From Candidatus Latescibacterota bacterium (GTDB lineage Bacteria; Latescibacterota; UBA2968; UBA8231), in contig JAJDYK010000141.1 of NCBI GenBank assembly GCA_022825185.1, forward strand, positions 1-12,765: a DNA stretch of 12,765 bases, written 5' to 3'. Position numbers and translations under genes: made by a program. A model generated the notes under the pieces. It had not been told where the DNA came from, did not search any database, and was given only the letters and a program-made list of their open reading frames with translations. Below, piece by piece: positions 1-7,688 of the stretch (positions within the stretch are counted from its first letter, which is position 1; every line of letters begins with the position of its first letter).

Positions 1-1011
1 GACCGTCGCACCGCCCGCTTGGTCCGAGACCAAGAACCGCCGCTCGTTACCCACCCGCTCCGGCTCGATGTGCTCAAACGAGTGGGCGACCTTCATCACT
101 CCATCGACATGTGCTCCGCCCTTGTGGGCGAATGCGCTCTCACCGACATACGGCTGGCGGTGGTCGTGATAGACGTTGGCGATCTCGCTGAGGAAGCGGG
201 AGAAGTCCATCAGTTCCGCGAGGTTTTCGCGGCCCACTGTCTCGAAACCCATCTTCAACTCGAGGTTGGGCAAAATTGAGCACAAGTTGGCGTTGCCGCA
301 GCGCTCGCCATAGCCGTTGAAGGTCCCTTGCACTTGCACCGCGCCCCGCTCCACGGCCACGAGCGTATTGGCCACACCGACGCCGGCATCGTTGTGCGTG
401 TGGATGCCAAAGGGGATGCCGATCCGTGCCTTGACCTCCTCGACAATCTGACTCATCTCGCTGGTCAAGGTCCCGCCATTAGTATCGCAGAGCACCAAAA
501 TCCGCGCCCCACCGCGCTCGGCGGCCAACAGCGTCTCAACCGCGTAATCGGCGTCGGCCTTATAGCCGTCGAAAAAGTGCTCGGCATCGTAGATCACTTC
601 GCGACCGTGCGCGACCAGATAGGCGACTGAATCCTCGATCAACTGCACATTGCCCGCTAGCGTGGTGCGCAAGATCTCAGTCGCGTGCAGGGTCCAGCTC
701 TTGCCGAAGAGGGCGATGCTCTCGGTCTCGGCCTTAAGCAGCGTCTGCAAGGTCTCGTCTTCCTCCGGTGCGTTGGTCGCCCGTCGGGTACTGCCGAAAG
801 CGGTTACTTTCGCCTGTAAGCCGAGCTTTTTCGCCTCTTGGAAAAAAGCCAAGTCCTTGGGATTGGTCGGGTTCGGCCAGCCCCCTTCGATGTAATCGAC
901 CCCCAGCGCGTCGAGCCGCCGCGCAATCAGCAGCTTGTCCTCTAGCGAATAGGAAATGCCCTCGGCTTGAGCGCCGTCTCGCAGGGTGGAGTCATAGACT
1001 TCGATGCGCAT
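1..1011 (-). CDS. cimA: (R)-citramalate synthase, 3'-truncated by window edge
   Basis: The first 337 residues are present; the frame is still open at base 1, so the C-terminal part lies outside the window. The enzyme condenses pyruvate with acetyl-CoA to give (R)-citramalate, the first step of threonine-independent isoleucine synthesis. The protein opens with MRIEVYDSTLRDGAQ (catalytic Arg11-Asp12), has a metal-binding HTH at residues 204-206 (GIHTHNDAG), and carries NGYGERCGNANLCSILPNL near 232-250. That last block is typical of the CimA branch rather than of LeuA. Also visible are FFDGYK near 146-151 and the start of the linker (VGNERRFLVSDQAGG). The expected C-terminal regulatory domain is beyond the edge. 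The ATG is preceded by GGAGG about 12 nt upstream, and leuB ends 22 nt upstream, so this is the next gene of the operon. A 2-isopropylmalate synthase or homocitrate synthase is less likely given the NGYGERCGNANLCS block. Confidence 0.93.
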   Translation of the reverse strand, partial: MRIEVYDSTLRDGAQAEGISYSLEDKLLIARRLDALGVDYIEGGWPNPTNPKDLAFFQEAKKLGLQAKVTAFGSTRRATNAPEEDETLQTLLKAETESIALFGKSWTLHATEILRTTLAGNVQLIEDSVAYLVAHGREVIYDAEHFFDGYKADADYAVETLLAAERGGARILVLCDTNGGTLTSEMSQIVEEVKARIGIPFGIHTHNDAGVGVANTLVAVERGAVQVQGTFNGYGERCGNANLCSILPNLELKMGFETVGRENLAELMDFSRFLSEIANVYHDHRQPYVGESAFAHKGGAHVDGVMKVAHSFEHIEPERVGNERRFLVSDQAGGATV

Positions 1012-1033
1012 GGTGTCGCTTCCCTCCATCGCC

Positions 1034-2092
1034 CTAGGCGTCGGCCACGGCCTGGGCTACTAGGTCGCCTACTTCCGCCGTCGAATACCCCATCCTACCC
1101 GCGCCCATATCGTCGAGCTTGGTCAGCGTCGAGACGATAGCGCCCTCCAAAATGTTGGCACCCTCGTGCTCGCCGAGCGTGTCGAGCATGAGCTGGCAAG
1201 CGCCGATGGCGGCCATAGGATTGATGATATTCTGGCCGGTGTACTTGGGGGCCGAGCCGCCGATCGGCTCGAACATCGACACGCCTTCGGGGTTGATATT
1301 GCCGCCAGCGGCAATGCCCATCCCGCCCTGGATCATCGCGCCCAAATCCGTGATGATGTCCCCGAACATGTTGTCAGTGACCACTACGTCGAACCACTCG
1401 GGGTTTTTGACCATCCACATGCAGATGGCATCGACGTGGGCGTAGTCGCGCTTGATGGCCGGATAGTCGGCCGCGCCGATTTCTTCAAATACCCGCTCCC
1501 ACAGGTCGAAGGCATACGTCAGCACGTTGGTCTTGCCGCACAGCGTCAAGGTGTTGTCCTTATTGCGCCGTTGGGTGTACTCAAAGGCGTAGCGCAAGCA
1601 ACGCTCGACGCCCTTGCGGGTGTTGATTGACTCCTGCACTGCGATCTCGTCGGGCGTGCCCTTTTTGAGGAAGCCGCCAGAACCCGCGTACAGTCCCTCA
1701 GTATTTTCCCGCACCACCACAAAGTCGATATCCTCCGGCCCCTTGTCCTTAATCGGCGTCGGCACGTTGGGGTAGAGCTTGACCGGGCGGAGGTTGATGT
1801 ACTGGTCCAACTCAAAGCGCAGCCTCAGTAGAATGCCCTTTTCGAGGATACCCGGCTTTACGTCGGGGTGGCCAATGGCCCCTAGGTAAATGGCGTCGAA
1901 CTGCCTAAAGTCGTCGGCCGCCGACTCGGGCAAGACCTCACCGGTGCGCAAGTAGCGGTCGCCGCCAAAGTCAAAATCCACAGTCTCGTATTTGAATCCC
2001 TGCTTAGCGGCTACAGCGTCGAGTGCTTTCAGCCCCTCGACCACCACTTCAGGCCCTGTTCCGTCTCCGGGTATTACGGCGATTTTGTGCAA
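1034..2092 (-). CDS. leuB: 3-isopropylmalate dehydrogenase
   Basis: This 352-residue enzyme of the isocitrate/isopropylmalate dehydrogenase family oxidatively decarboxylates 3-isopropylmalate; with CimA present it probably also handles 3-methylmalate (inference). Visible hallmarks are the N-terminal GDGTGPEVV, substrate arginines in LRLRF and NLRP (R92, R102), R128 in VVREN, Y135, K187 in CGKTN, D221, and the metal-binding D245 and D249 of MFGDIITDLG. GSAPKYTGQNIINPMAAI (279-296) is the cofactor loop. The sequence looks like the LeuB form that resembles tartrate or D-malate dehydrogenases, so a neighbouring specificity cannot be fully excluded, but the leuACD context decides for LeuB. The start is TTG. 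The codon directly before it is an in-frame TAA, so no longer form is possible, and a GGGAG site lies 8 nt upstream. It follows the protease gene by 23 nt and precedes cimA by 22 nt. Confidence 0.93.
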   Translation of the reverse strand: MHKIAVIPGDGTGPEVVVEGLKALDAVAAKQGFKYETVDFDFGGDRYLRTGEVLPESAADDFRQFDAIYLGAIGHPDVKPGILEKGILLRLRFELDQYINLRPVKLYPNVPTPIKDKGPEDIDFVVVRENTEGLYAGSGGFLKKGTPDEIAVQESINTRKGVERCLRYAFEYTQRRNKDNTLTLCGKTNVLTYAFDLWERVFEEIGAADYPAIKRDYAHVDAICMWMVKNPEWFDVVVTDNMFGDIITDLGAMIQGGMGIAAGGNINPEGVSMFEPIGGSAPKYTGQNIINPMAAIGACQLMLDTLGEHEGANILEGAIVSTLTKLDDMGAGRMGYSTAEVGDLVAQAVADA

Positions 2093-2100
2093 TTATTTAT

Positions 2101-2105
2101 CTCCC
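2101..2105 (-). promoter_or_regulatory. Shine-Dalgarno supporting the TTG start of leuB
   Basis: On the mRNA strand GGGAG is followed by 8 nt (ATAAATAA) and then TTG at 2092-2090. The in-frame codon immediately before TTG is TAA, and the nearest upstream ATG reads into that stop after four codons. The ribosome-binding site and the blocked upstream frame together fix TTG as the initiation codon. Confidence 0.7.
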
Positions 2106-2115
2106 ATGTTAAGGT

Positions 2116-2490
2116 TCATCCATCGTTGGATATGGTTTCTAATTTCACCAATTCAACGGTTCTACTCACAAAATTGATCTCCAAACAATACTCTCTTAAC
2201 AAGTGCGTCCCTATGAGAATTTGGGGACCAGAAACGAAAGTAGCTTCTGCTTGAATAATCTGACCATCAAATGGAAAATCAACCAAGTAGGCACCTTCAT
2301 CAATAATTTGACCACCAGCCAAAGCAGAAGTCATCCGGCCAACGTACCGGGCGTTTAATGAATCGCGTATGTCTTCTGGCAATTCCAAGTCACCATTGAA
2401 TCCTGTGTCAATAGTGGCAGCCCAATTTTGACCAATGATCGGCAGTGTAACCGTGGGTACACCGATAGATGAAACGGTGCCTCGAATCAC
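2116..2490 (-). CDS. Retropepsin-like clan AA aspartic protease
   Basis: A 124-residue, single-domain protein with the catalytic triad D28-T29-G30 in ATIDTGFNGDLELP, a flap-like segment at about 56-66 (ALAGGQIIDEG), and a C-terminal hydrophobic-Gly motif ILIGTHLLREYCLEI at 91-105. This is the architecture of small prokaryotic clan AA aspartic proteases (the AF_0612-like group). They carry one DTG per chain and are expected to act as homodimers. The substrate is unknown. The start is GTG, overlapping the TGA of the upstream 82-aa gene (GTGA), so the two are translationally coupled. There is no signal peptide or membrane segment, so it should be cytoplasmic. Base composition is unlike the neighbouring leu genes: 46 of 120 bases are G or C at 2161-2280, against about 40 of 60 in a leuC line (4261-4320). 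It interrupts the leuD-leuB order, which suggests acquisition by transfer. It has no evident role in leucine synthesis. Confidence 0.85.
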   Translation of the reverse strand: MIRGTVSSIGVPTVTLPIIGQNWAATIDTGFNGDLELPEDIRDSLNARYVGRMTSALAGGQIIDEGAYLVDFPFDGQIIQAEATFVSGPQILIGTHLLREYCLEINFVSRTVELVKLETISNDG

Positions 2491-2735
2491 TTACATCCCT
2501 TGCGGAGATATGTTTCAGAGCCGACTCGTTCAAAGAAAAGGGGCGACTTCATATCTTCAGCATCTCTTTGCAAAACAATATCTCGAATCGATTCCCCAAA
2601 CCAAATCTGTCCGCTTCTAGGATCAATTCCCACGGTCTGCCCGACTCGATCGGCAACATTGTACTGCCGTTGGTATTGTGCCCAAATTTGCTTTGCCTTG
2701 ATCGAATCGGCTTTCGTCCAGTTGGAACGTCCCAT
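2487..2735 (-). CDS. Small conserved-looking protein coupled to the aspartic protease
   Basis: An 82-residue protein, MGRSNWTKADS... to ...YLRKGCK. The start is an ATG with an AGAGGTG site about 6 nt upstream; leuD ends 13 nt before it. It ends in a TGA sharing bases with the GTG of the protease gene. Visible segments are a charged and aromatic helix-like N-terminus (about 5-30, KAKQIWAQYQRQYN), a GQTVGIDPRSGQIWFGESI block (32-50), and a LFFERVGSETYLRKG tail (66-80). No signal peptide or transmembrane segment is seen. I recall proteins of this kind immediately upstream of clan AA aspartic protease genes in other bacteria, but I cannot verify that here. It could be the substrate, inhibitor or specificity partner of the protease. 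No function is assigned. AT-rich composition matches the protease and not leuD. Confidence 0.75.
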   Translation of the reverse strand: MGRSNWTKADSIKAKQIWAQYQRQYNVADRVGQTVGIDPRSGQIWFGESIRDIVLQRDAEDMKSPLFFERVGSETYLRKGCK

Positions 2736-2748
2736 CTTATCACCTCTT

Positions 2749-3342
2749 TCAAAACCCCGCCACGTACGGCAGCTCCCGCGCAGTGTTCTCAACCTGATCG
2801 CCAGCAGCCAAGAGCTGCCCCAACGAGTCCCAACTTCCCTTGAGAAACTGCTCGCGCGGGCCGTCGGCAATATCGGCTGCAACTTGGCCGCCAGCCCAGC
2901 GCACCTGCCGCGCTTCGAGATCAATGGCCACCTCCTGTGCCGGATCGCTCTCGACCACATCCATCAACGTCTGCATGTCCCCAGCCGCTACTCGCACACA
3001 GGGCAATCCCATAGCGATGCAGTTGCCAAAGAAAATCTCGGCAAAGGACTCGGCGACAAAGCCCTTGATCCCCCAGCGCATCAGGGCCTGCGGCGCGTGT
3101 TCGCGCGAGGACCCGCAGCCGAAATTGGCATTCGCCAACAGGATCGACGCTCCTTGGAAGCGCGCTTGGTCAAAGGGATGGTCGCCACCGGCGCGATCGT
3201 CCTCAAAGGCATGAGCACCCAAATTCTCAAAGGTTACCGTCCGCAAAAAGCGAGCCGGAATGATGCGGTCGGTATCAATATCAGCCCCGCGCACCACCAC
3301 GCCGCGGCCAGCTATAGTCTGAATCACACTCGAATTTTCCAT
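2749..3342 (-). CDS. leuD: 3-isopropylmalate dehydratase small subunit
   Basis: A 197-residue small (swivel) subunit of isopropylmalate isomerase, which with LeuC interconverts 2- and 3-isopropylmalate and can also isomerise citramalate. Visible motifs are GRGVVVRGADIDTDRIIPARFL at about 12-33 and the substrate-recognition block FGCGSSREHAPQAL at 74-87, followed by FAEIFFGNC at 100-108. Length is normal for bacterial LeuD. A longer frame opening 69 nt upstream exists, but its extra residues come from inside leuC. The true start is the ATG at 3342, preceded by a strong GAGGAGG that abuts the leuC stop, 13 nt between the genes. The 3' neighbour is the AT-rich two-gene insert instead of the usual leuB. 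Confidence 0.95.
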   Translation of the reverse strand: MENSSVIQTIAGRGVVVRGADIDTDRIIPARFLRTVTFENLGAHAFEDDRAGGDHPFDQARFQGASILLANANFGCGSSREHAPQALMRWGIKGFVAESFAEIFFGNCIAMGLPCVRVAAGDMQTLMDVVESDPAQEVAIDLEARQVRWAGGQVAADIADGPREQFLKGSWDSLGQLLAAGDQVENTARELPYVAGF

Positions 3343-3355
3343 GATGTCTCCTCCT

Positions 3356-4753
3356 CTATCCCACCAATTCCCGCACGTCCGCCACCTCACCCGCCACCGC
3401 CGCGGCCGCAACCATCGCCGGACTCATCAACAGAGTGCGGCCGGTGGGACTGCCCTGCCGGCCCTTGAAATTGCGATTGGACGACGAGGCGCACAGTTCG
3501 CGGCCCTGAAGTTTGTCGGGGTTCATCGCCAAGCACATGGAGCAGCCCGCTCCCCGCCACTGGAACCCAGCCTCCGCAAAGATCTCGTGCAGGCCCTCAG
3601 CCTCGGCTGCGGCTCGCACCTGCTGCGACCCAGGCACCACGAGGGCACGGACGCCGGGAGCGACCTTGCGTCCGTGAGCAACCCGGGCTGCCTCGCGCAA
3701 ATCTGAGAGCCGGCCGTTGGTGCAGGAGCCGATAAACGCCACATCTACTTTAGTTCCGGCGATCTTCTGCCCTGGCTCAAAGTCCATGTAATCGAAGGCT
3801 TCTTGAACAGTGGAGCGGTCAGAGTCGGCAAAAGCGTCCAAGTCAGGCAGGTCTTGGTCAACGCCGACCGATTGGCCCGGCGTAATGCCCCACGTCACGG
3901 TCGGGCCGATCTCGCGGCCGTCGATTTGGACTAGGTCGTCGTACTCGGCGTCTGCATCCGAAGCCATCGACTCCCACCACTCGACCGCAGACTCAAAGTT
4001 GCGCGGCGCATGAGGCCGCCCATTGAGATAGTCGTACGTCGTCTGATCGGGATTGACGTACCCGACCCGGGCACCGCCTTCAATCGACATGTTGCACACC
4101 GTCATCCGCTCTTCGATCGACATGGCCTCAATGACCGAGCCGCCGTACTCATAGCCGTAGCCAACGCCGCCATTGACCCCGAGCAGGCCGATGATATGCA
4201 AGATGACGTCCTTGGCGTACACCCCCTCGCTCAGCGCGCCGCTGACCTCAATCCGCCGCACCTTGAGCGGGTCCATGGCCAAGCACTGCGTGGCGAGCAC
4301 GTCGCGGACTTGACTGGTGCCAATGCCAAAGGCCACCGCGCCAAAAGCCCCGTGCGTCGAAGTGTGACTGTCGCCGCAGGCAATGGTCATGCCCGGCTGA
4401 GTCAGCCCCAATTCCGGGCCGATGACGTGAACTACCCCTTGGCGTTGATCGTCGATGTTGAACAGCGGGATCTCGAACTCGGCGGCATTCTGCTCAATCG
4501 CGTCCATCATCTCCTCGGCCAAGTCATCGACAAAAGGCCGCTGCACCAAGTCCGTGGGCACAATGTGATCCACAGTGGCAAACGTGCGCTGCGGGAAGCG
4601 GACCGTGAGGCCGCGCTCCCGCAGCATCTCAAAGGCCTGAGGGCTGGTCACTTCGTGAACCAAATGCAGGCCAACGAACAACTGCGTCTGCCCCGAGGGC
4701 AGCTCGCGCACGGTGTGCGCATCCCAAACCTTGTGCAACAGGGTCTTACCCAT
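3356..4753 (-). CDS. leuC: 3-isopropylmalate dehydratase large subunit
   Basis: A 465-residue aconitase-family subunit carrying the [4Fe-4S] cluster. The three cluster cysteines are visible as C344 (GSCTNGR), C404 and C407 ([11 protein letters not shown]). Other family blocks are [13 protein letters not shown] (127-139), [13 protein letters not shown] (145-157) and [12 protein letters not shown] (423-434), where the substrate-binding Ser/Arg lie. Length equals the usual bacterial type of about 465 residues. It works with LeuD in the leucine pathway and very probably also in the citramalate branch implied by cimA. The ATG has GAGGAG about 7 nt upstream and lies 19 nt after the leuA stop. Confidence 0.97.
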   Translation of the reverse strand: MGKTLLHKVWDAHTVRELPSGQTQLFVGLHLVHEVTSPQAFEMLRERGLTVRFPQRTFATVDHIVPTDLVQRPFVDDLAEEMMDAIEQNAAEFEIPLFNIDDQRQGVVHVIGPELGLTQPGMTIACGDSHTSTHGAFGAVAFGIGTSQVRDVLATQCLAMDPLKVRRIEVSGALSEGVYAKDVILHIIGLLGVNGGVGYGYEYGGSVIEAMSIEERMTVCNMSIEGGARVGYVNPDQTTYDYLNGRPHAPRNFESAVEWWESMASDADAEYDDLVQIDGREIGPTVTWGITPGQSVGVDQDLPDLDAFADSDRSTVQEAFDYMDFEPGQKIAGTKVDVAFIGSCTNGRLSDLREAARVAHGRKVAPGVRALVVPGSQQVRAAAEAEGLHEIFAEAGFQWRGAGCSMCLAMNPDKLQGRELCASSSNRNFKGRQGSPTGRTLLMSPAMVAAAAVAGEVADVRELVG

Positions 4754-4772
4754 TCCAATCTCCTCTACACGG

Positions 4773-6392
4773 TCATTCTTTGGTTTTCTCTTGCGCCTGA
4801 CGATTCAACTCTTCGACATCATCAGTCGAATTCGGTCGCCAACCATACTGATTCACAACGGTCTTCTGTTGCAAGCGGTTCAGCGCGTCGATATAGGCCT
4901 TGGCGCTAGCCTCGATAACGTCAGTCGAAACACCTCGGCCTCGCGCCTGTTCTCCACTTCTCGACAGATGCACTGTCACCTCGCCTAGCGCTTGGCTGCC
5001 GGAGGTGATCGCACGAATGGCATAATCGTCCAGTTGGATATCGTCATCTTCTAGTGGATGGCTATTGAGAGCTCGGTTAATGGCCTCATAAGTAGCGTCC
5101 ACCGGCCCGTCGCCCTGAGCCTCTCCCTCTACAAGCTCCCTATCAGCGATACTCAAACGCACCGTCGCCGAGGGCACGTCTCCGGTGCAGCTAACCGCGT
5201 GCAGATACTTCAGTTCGTAATAGGCTATTCCCTCGCCGGGATTGTCGAGGAAAATCTCGATCAGATCCTCGTCGAAGATATCCTTCTTCTTGTCAGCCAG
5301 TTCCAAGAACTTCTCGTACACCTTGTCCAGCTTCGCCTGATCCAACTCGTAGCCCAAGACCTCCAGCCGGTGCCGCAGCGCCGCGCGTCCCGAGCGCGCC
5401 GTCAGTACGATCTCGGTAGCCTCCAGCCCCACATCTTTCGGATCCATGATCTCAAAGGTGTCGCGCTGCTTGAGCACGCCGTCCTGGTGGATACCAGAGC
5501 TATGGGCAAAGGCATTGGCACCGACAATCGCCTTGTTGGGCTGGACCGCGATGCCCATCAAGCGGCTAACCAGCCGGCTGGTGGAGACGATTTCCTCGGT
5601 GACCACTTCAGTATCAAAGCCGAAGTAGTTCTGGCGCGTCTTTAGCGCCATGACGATCTCCTCCAGCGAGGTATTGCCGGCTCGCTCCCCCAAGCCGTTG
5701 ATCGTGCATTCGGCTTGGCGTGCGCCTTTTTTAATCGCGGAGAGGGTATTGGGTACCGCCATGCCCAGATCGTCGTGGCAATGGACGCTGATGATGGCGT
5801 CTCCACTGTTGGGCACTTCGGCGATAATCCGCGCGATCATCTCCCCGAATTCTTCGGGCACGGCATAGCCGACCGTGTCGGGGATATTGATCGTCGTCGC
5901 CCCGGCCGCAATGGTCGCCGCGATGATCTCGTAGAGGTAATTAGGCTCCGTGCGAGTGGCGTCCAAGGGCGAGAACTCGACATCGTCACAGTACGACTTG
6001 GCCTGCTCCACCGAGTCCACCGCCATCTTCAGCACCTCATCCCGGTCCTTGCGCAATTGGCCCGCGAGTTGAATATCCGATGTGCCGATAAAGGTGTGGA
6101 TCCGCGGCCGAGATGCGTCTTGGAGAGCCGCACCCGCTCGCTCGACGTCCTTGGGCACGGCGCGGGCCAGCCCACAGATTATCGGCCCTTCGACTTCCTG
6201 CCCAATGCGGCGCACGGCCTCAAAGTCCTCGTTGGAGGACACCGGAAAGCCGGCCTCGATAATATCGACCTTCAGCCGCGCCAACTGGTGGGCGATTTCC
6301 AGTTTCTCTCTAGCCGTCAGTGAGGCACCGGGCGTCTGCTCGGCATCCCGCAGCGTGGTGTCGAAAATATATACGCGATTTGCATCAGCCAT
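4773..6392 (-). CDS. leuA: 2-isopropylmalate synthase
   Basis: A 539-residue committed enzyme of leucine synthesis, joining 2-oxoisovalerate and acetyl-CoA. The N-terminal TIM-barrel has catalytic R15-D16 ([14 protein letters not shown]), metal ligands H204 and H206 ([11 protein letters not shown]) and [15 protein letters not shown] (232-246). The C-terminal allosteric domain is intact at about 395-510, ending [21 protein letters not shown], so feedback inhibition by leucine is expected from family knowledge. A small oddity is RDAEQ in place of the commoner RDGEQ. The ATG has only a weak AGGA site 10 nt upstream and overlaps by 8 nt the end of a 44-codon ORF with a much stronger ribosome-binding site. 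Translation of leuA may therefore depend on that ORF. It is followed 19 nt later by leuC. Confidence 0.96.
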   Translation of the reverse strand: MADANRVYIFDTTLRDAEQTPGASLTAREKLEIAHQLARLKVDIIEAGFPVSSNEDFEAVRRIGQEVEGPIICGLARAVPKDVERAGAALQDASRPRIHTFIGTSDIQLAGQLRKDRDEVLKMAVDSVEQAKSYCDDVEFSPLDATRTEPNYLYEIIAATIAAGATTINIPDTVGYAVPEEFGEMIARIIAEVPNSGDAIISVHCHDDLGMAVPNTLSAIKKGARQAECTINGLGERAGNTSLEEIVMALKTRQNYFGFDTEVVTEEIVSTSRLVSRLMGIAVQPNKAIVGANAFAHSSGIHQDGVLKQRDTFEIMDPKDVGLEATEIVLTARSGRAALRHRLEVLGYELDQAKLDKVYEKFLELADKKKDIFDEDLIEIFLDNPGEGIAYYELKYLHAVSCTGDVPSATVRLSIADRELVEGEAQGDGPVDATYEAINRALNSHPLEDDDIQLDDYAIRAITSGSQALGEVTVHLSRSGEQARGRGVSTDVIEASAKAYIDALNRLQQKTVVNQYGWRPNSTDDVEELNRQAQEKTKE

Positions 6393-6519
6393 GATGTGTT
6401 TTTCCTAGGCTGGCCGGATGAAGTGGTACGAGCGGCAGACGGTCCCCTCCAGCCGTGCAGAGACCGCCTACCGATCTAAGGTCGGGGTCGGAACTCAACT
6501 CGCTAAGTAGGGGTTCCAT
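6385..6519 (-). CDS. Putative 44-aa leader/coupling peptide upstream of leuA
   Basis: A short ORF between ilvC and leuA, beginning MEPLLSELSSDPDLRSVGGL and ending ...[14 protein letters not shown] stands 7 nt before its ATG, the best ribosome-binding site in this part of the operon. Nine of 44 residues are leucine; codons 4, 5 and 8 (CTA, CTT, TTG) fall just after the start and before a very strong hairpin at 6433-6473. Its TGA lies inside the first codons of leuA, an 8-nt overlap. Position and leucine content fit a leader peptide sensing charged tRNA-Leu, or a coupling peptide that delivers ribosomes to leuA. There is no long Leu run, so a chance ORF is possible. No protein family is recognised. 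Confidence 0.5.
   Translation of the reverse strand: MEPLLSELSSDPDLRSVGGLCTAGGDRLPLVPLHPASLGKTHHG
6408..6473 (-). promoter_or_regulatory. Structured RNA element in the leuA leader, with possible pseudoknot
   Basis: On the mRNA strand, CGGTAGGCGGTCTC (6473-6460) can pair with GGGACCGTCTGCCG (6446-6433) in 14 uninterrupted pairs around a 13-nt loop. Three of these pairs are G-U wobbles. They would be A-C mismatches in RNA copied from the other strand, so the fold is specific to the operon mRNA. The loop contains GGCTGG (6454-6449), which is fully complementary to CCAGCC (6413-6408). That segment lies one base before the AGGA site of leuA. A pseudoknot there could control access to the ribosome-binding site. 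A weaker GGAAC/GTTCC stem (6517-6513 with 6494-6490) encloses the early Leu codons. No U-tract follows the main stem, so it is not an ordinary intrinsic terminator. Confidence 0.6.
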
Positions 6520-6526
6520 CGCGCTT

Positions 6527-6532
6527 ACCTCC
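6527..6532 (-). promoter_or_regulatory. Strong Shine-Dalgarno of the pre-leuA small ORF
   Basis: GGAGGT on the mRNA strand lies 7 nt upstream of the ATG at 6519 and only about 20 nt after the ilvC stop. It is closer to consensus than leuA's own site (AGGA, spacing 10). This is the main reason for regarding the small ORF as translated. Confidence 0.65.
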
Positions 6533-6552
6533 TCTCAAGGTTTTCCTATTTG

Positions 6553-7545
6553 TTATTTGTCGTCCAGCCAACTCATCATCGCGCGCAGCCGGGTGCCAAC
6601 GGTCTCGATCAGGTGCTCGGAATCGCGGCGCTTGATCGCGTTGTACACTGGGCGGCCCACTTGGTTTTCGGCCAGCCATTCCCGCGCAAAGTGGCCGTTT
6701 TGCACGTCGGCGAGAATCTGCTTCATTTCCGCTCGCGTCTGCTCGGTTATCACCCGCCGCCCGCGCGTCAAGTCGCCAAACTCCGCAGTATCCGAAATCG
6801 ACGAGCGCATGTTGGCAATGCCGCCCTCGTAGATCAGATCGACGATCAGCTTGACCTCGTGCAGACACTCGAAATAAGCGACTTCGGGCTGGTAGCCAGC
6901 CTCGACGAGCGTGTCAAACCCCGCGCGGATCAGCTCGGTCAAACCGCCGCACAGCACCACCTGCTCGCCGAACAAGTCGGTCTCGGTCTCCTCGCGGAAG
7001 GTCGTCTCAATGACTCCGGCCCGACCACAGCCAATCCCCTTGGCATAGGCCAAGCCGACCTCGTGCGCACGGCCAGTGGCATCTTGGTACACAGCCAACA
7101 GGCCCGGCACGCCACCCCCCTGCTGGTACACGCGGCGCACCAAGTGCCCCGGCCCTTTGGGCGCAACCATGAACACATCGACATCGGCCGGCGGCACTAC
7201 CTGCCCAAAGTGGATGTTAAACCCGTGGGCAAAGGCGAGGGCATTGCCCGCTTCGAGATTGGGGCGGATATCGGTTTCGTACACAGCCTTCTGGACCTCG
7301 TCGTTGATCAAGATCACCACGATGTCCCCCCGCTTGCTGGCCTCGGCCACATCGGCTACCTCCAGCCCTTCGGCCTCGGCTTCAGCGCGCCGCTGGCTAC
7401 CCGCGCGTAAACCCACCACTACCTTGACACCACTCTCCGCCAAGTTGAGCGAATGCGCGTGGCCTTGACTGCCGTAGCCGATGACAGCCACGGTCTTGTC
7501 CGAGAGCAGGTCGAGATTGGCGTCGTTGTCGTAGTACATCTGCAT
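6553..7545 (-). CDS. ilvC: Ketol-acid reductoisomerase, class I
   Basis: A 330-residue class I enzyme converting 2-acetolactate or 2-aceto-2-hydroxybutyrate to the dihydroxy acids of the valine/leucine and isoleucine pathways, with Mg2+ and a nicotinamide cofactor. The Rossmann motif [13 protein letters not shown] is at 23-35. Catalytic and metal-binding residues occur at the expected class I positions: H107, K130 (APKGPGH), D190, E194 (DLFGEQ), E226, E230 (FECLHE) and S251. The cofactor-specificity loop reads [11 protein letters not shown] (46-56), with an Arg where a second serine is common, so NADPH versus NADH preference is not obvious. GGAGAA stands about 6 nt before the ATG. It is the first enzyme gene of the operon, behind a long leader, and a 160-nt gap separates it from leuA. 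Confidence 0.96.
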   Translation of the reverse strand: MQMYYDNDANLDLLSDKTVAVIGYGSQGHAHSLNLAESGVKVVVGLRAGSQRRAEAEAEGLEVADVAEASKRGDIVVILINDEVQKAVYETDIRPNLEAGNALAFAHGFNIHFGQVVPPADVDVFMVAPKGPGHLVRRVYQQGGGVPGLLAVYQDATGRAHEVGLAYAKGIGCGRAGVIETTFREETETDLFGEQVVLCGGLTELIRAGFDTLVEAGYQPEVAYFECLHEVKLIVDLIYEGGIANMRSSISDTAEFGDLTRGRRVITEQTRAEMKQILADVQNGHFAREWLAENQVGRPVYNAIKRRDSEHLIETVGTRLRAMMSWLDDK

Positions 7546-7597
7546 GAAAATTCTCCTTCACTGAGGGCGTTGAGATTGTTTTATAGACATAGTTAGC

Positions 7598-7688
7598 TAA
7601 TAGCCGGCTTGTTGTAGCGGCTTCGTCCGTTAATTGGGCTGTTAAACGTGGAACGAGGAGCGAAGCCTACTTGACCGGCCGGCCAATA
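7598..7688 (-). promoter_or_regulatory. Nested stems of the ilvC leader (attenuator-like)
   Basis: On the mRNA, TATTGGCCGGC (7688-7678), which covers the Ile codons at the end of the leader peptide, can pair with GCCGGCTATTA (7608-7598): 10 of 11 positions, one of them a G-U. This outer stem encloses a hairpin whose arms are GGCTTCG (7667-7661) and CGAAGCC (7625-7619), extendable by TCC/GGA past a bulged C. The inner arm begins within the leader stop codon. A ribosome at the Leu/Ile codons would disrupt the outer stem. No oligo-U run follows either stem, so termination is not shown. The control could be translational or Rho-dependent. Confidence 0.55.

Noticed and set aside
2500..3468. Long plus-strand open frame of 322 codons
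   Set aside because: It lies antisense to leuD and the 82-aa gene, shows no family features, and is low-complexity (Pro/Arg-rich), as expected for the reverse complement of high-GC coding DNA.
4010..4909. Plus-strand open frame of 299 codons
   Set aside because: Antisense to leuC and the end of leuA, whose family motifs are unmistakable. No motif of its own.
6433..6473. Intrinsic terminator between ilvC and leuA
   Set aside because: The stem is strong, but the following bases on the mRNA (CTCGTACCAC) contain no U-run, and the downstream leu genes have no alternative promoter of comparable quality.
6408..6552. T-box riboswitch upstream of leuA
   Set aside because: No T-box consensus (GGGTGGTACCGCG-like), no specifier loop and no terminator with U-tract could be recognised.
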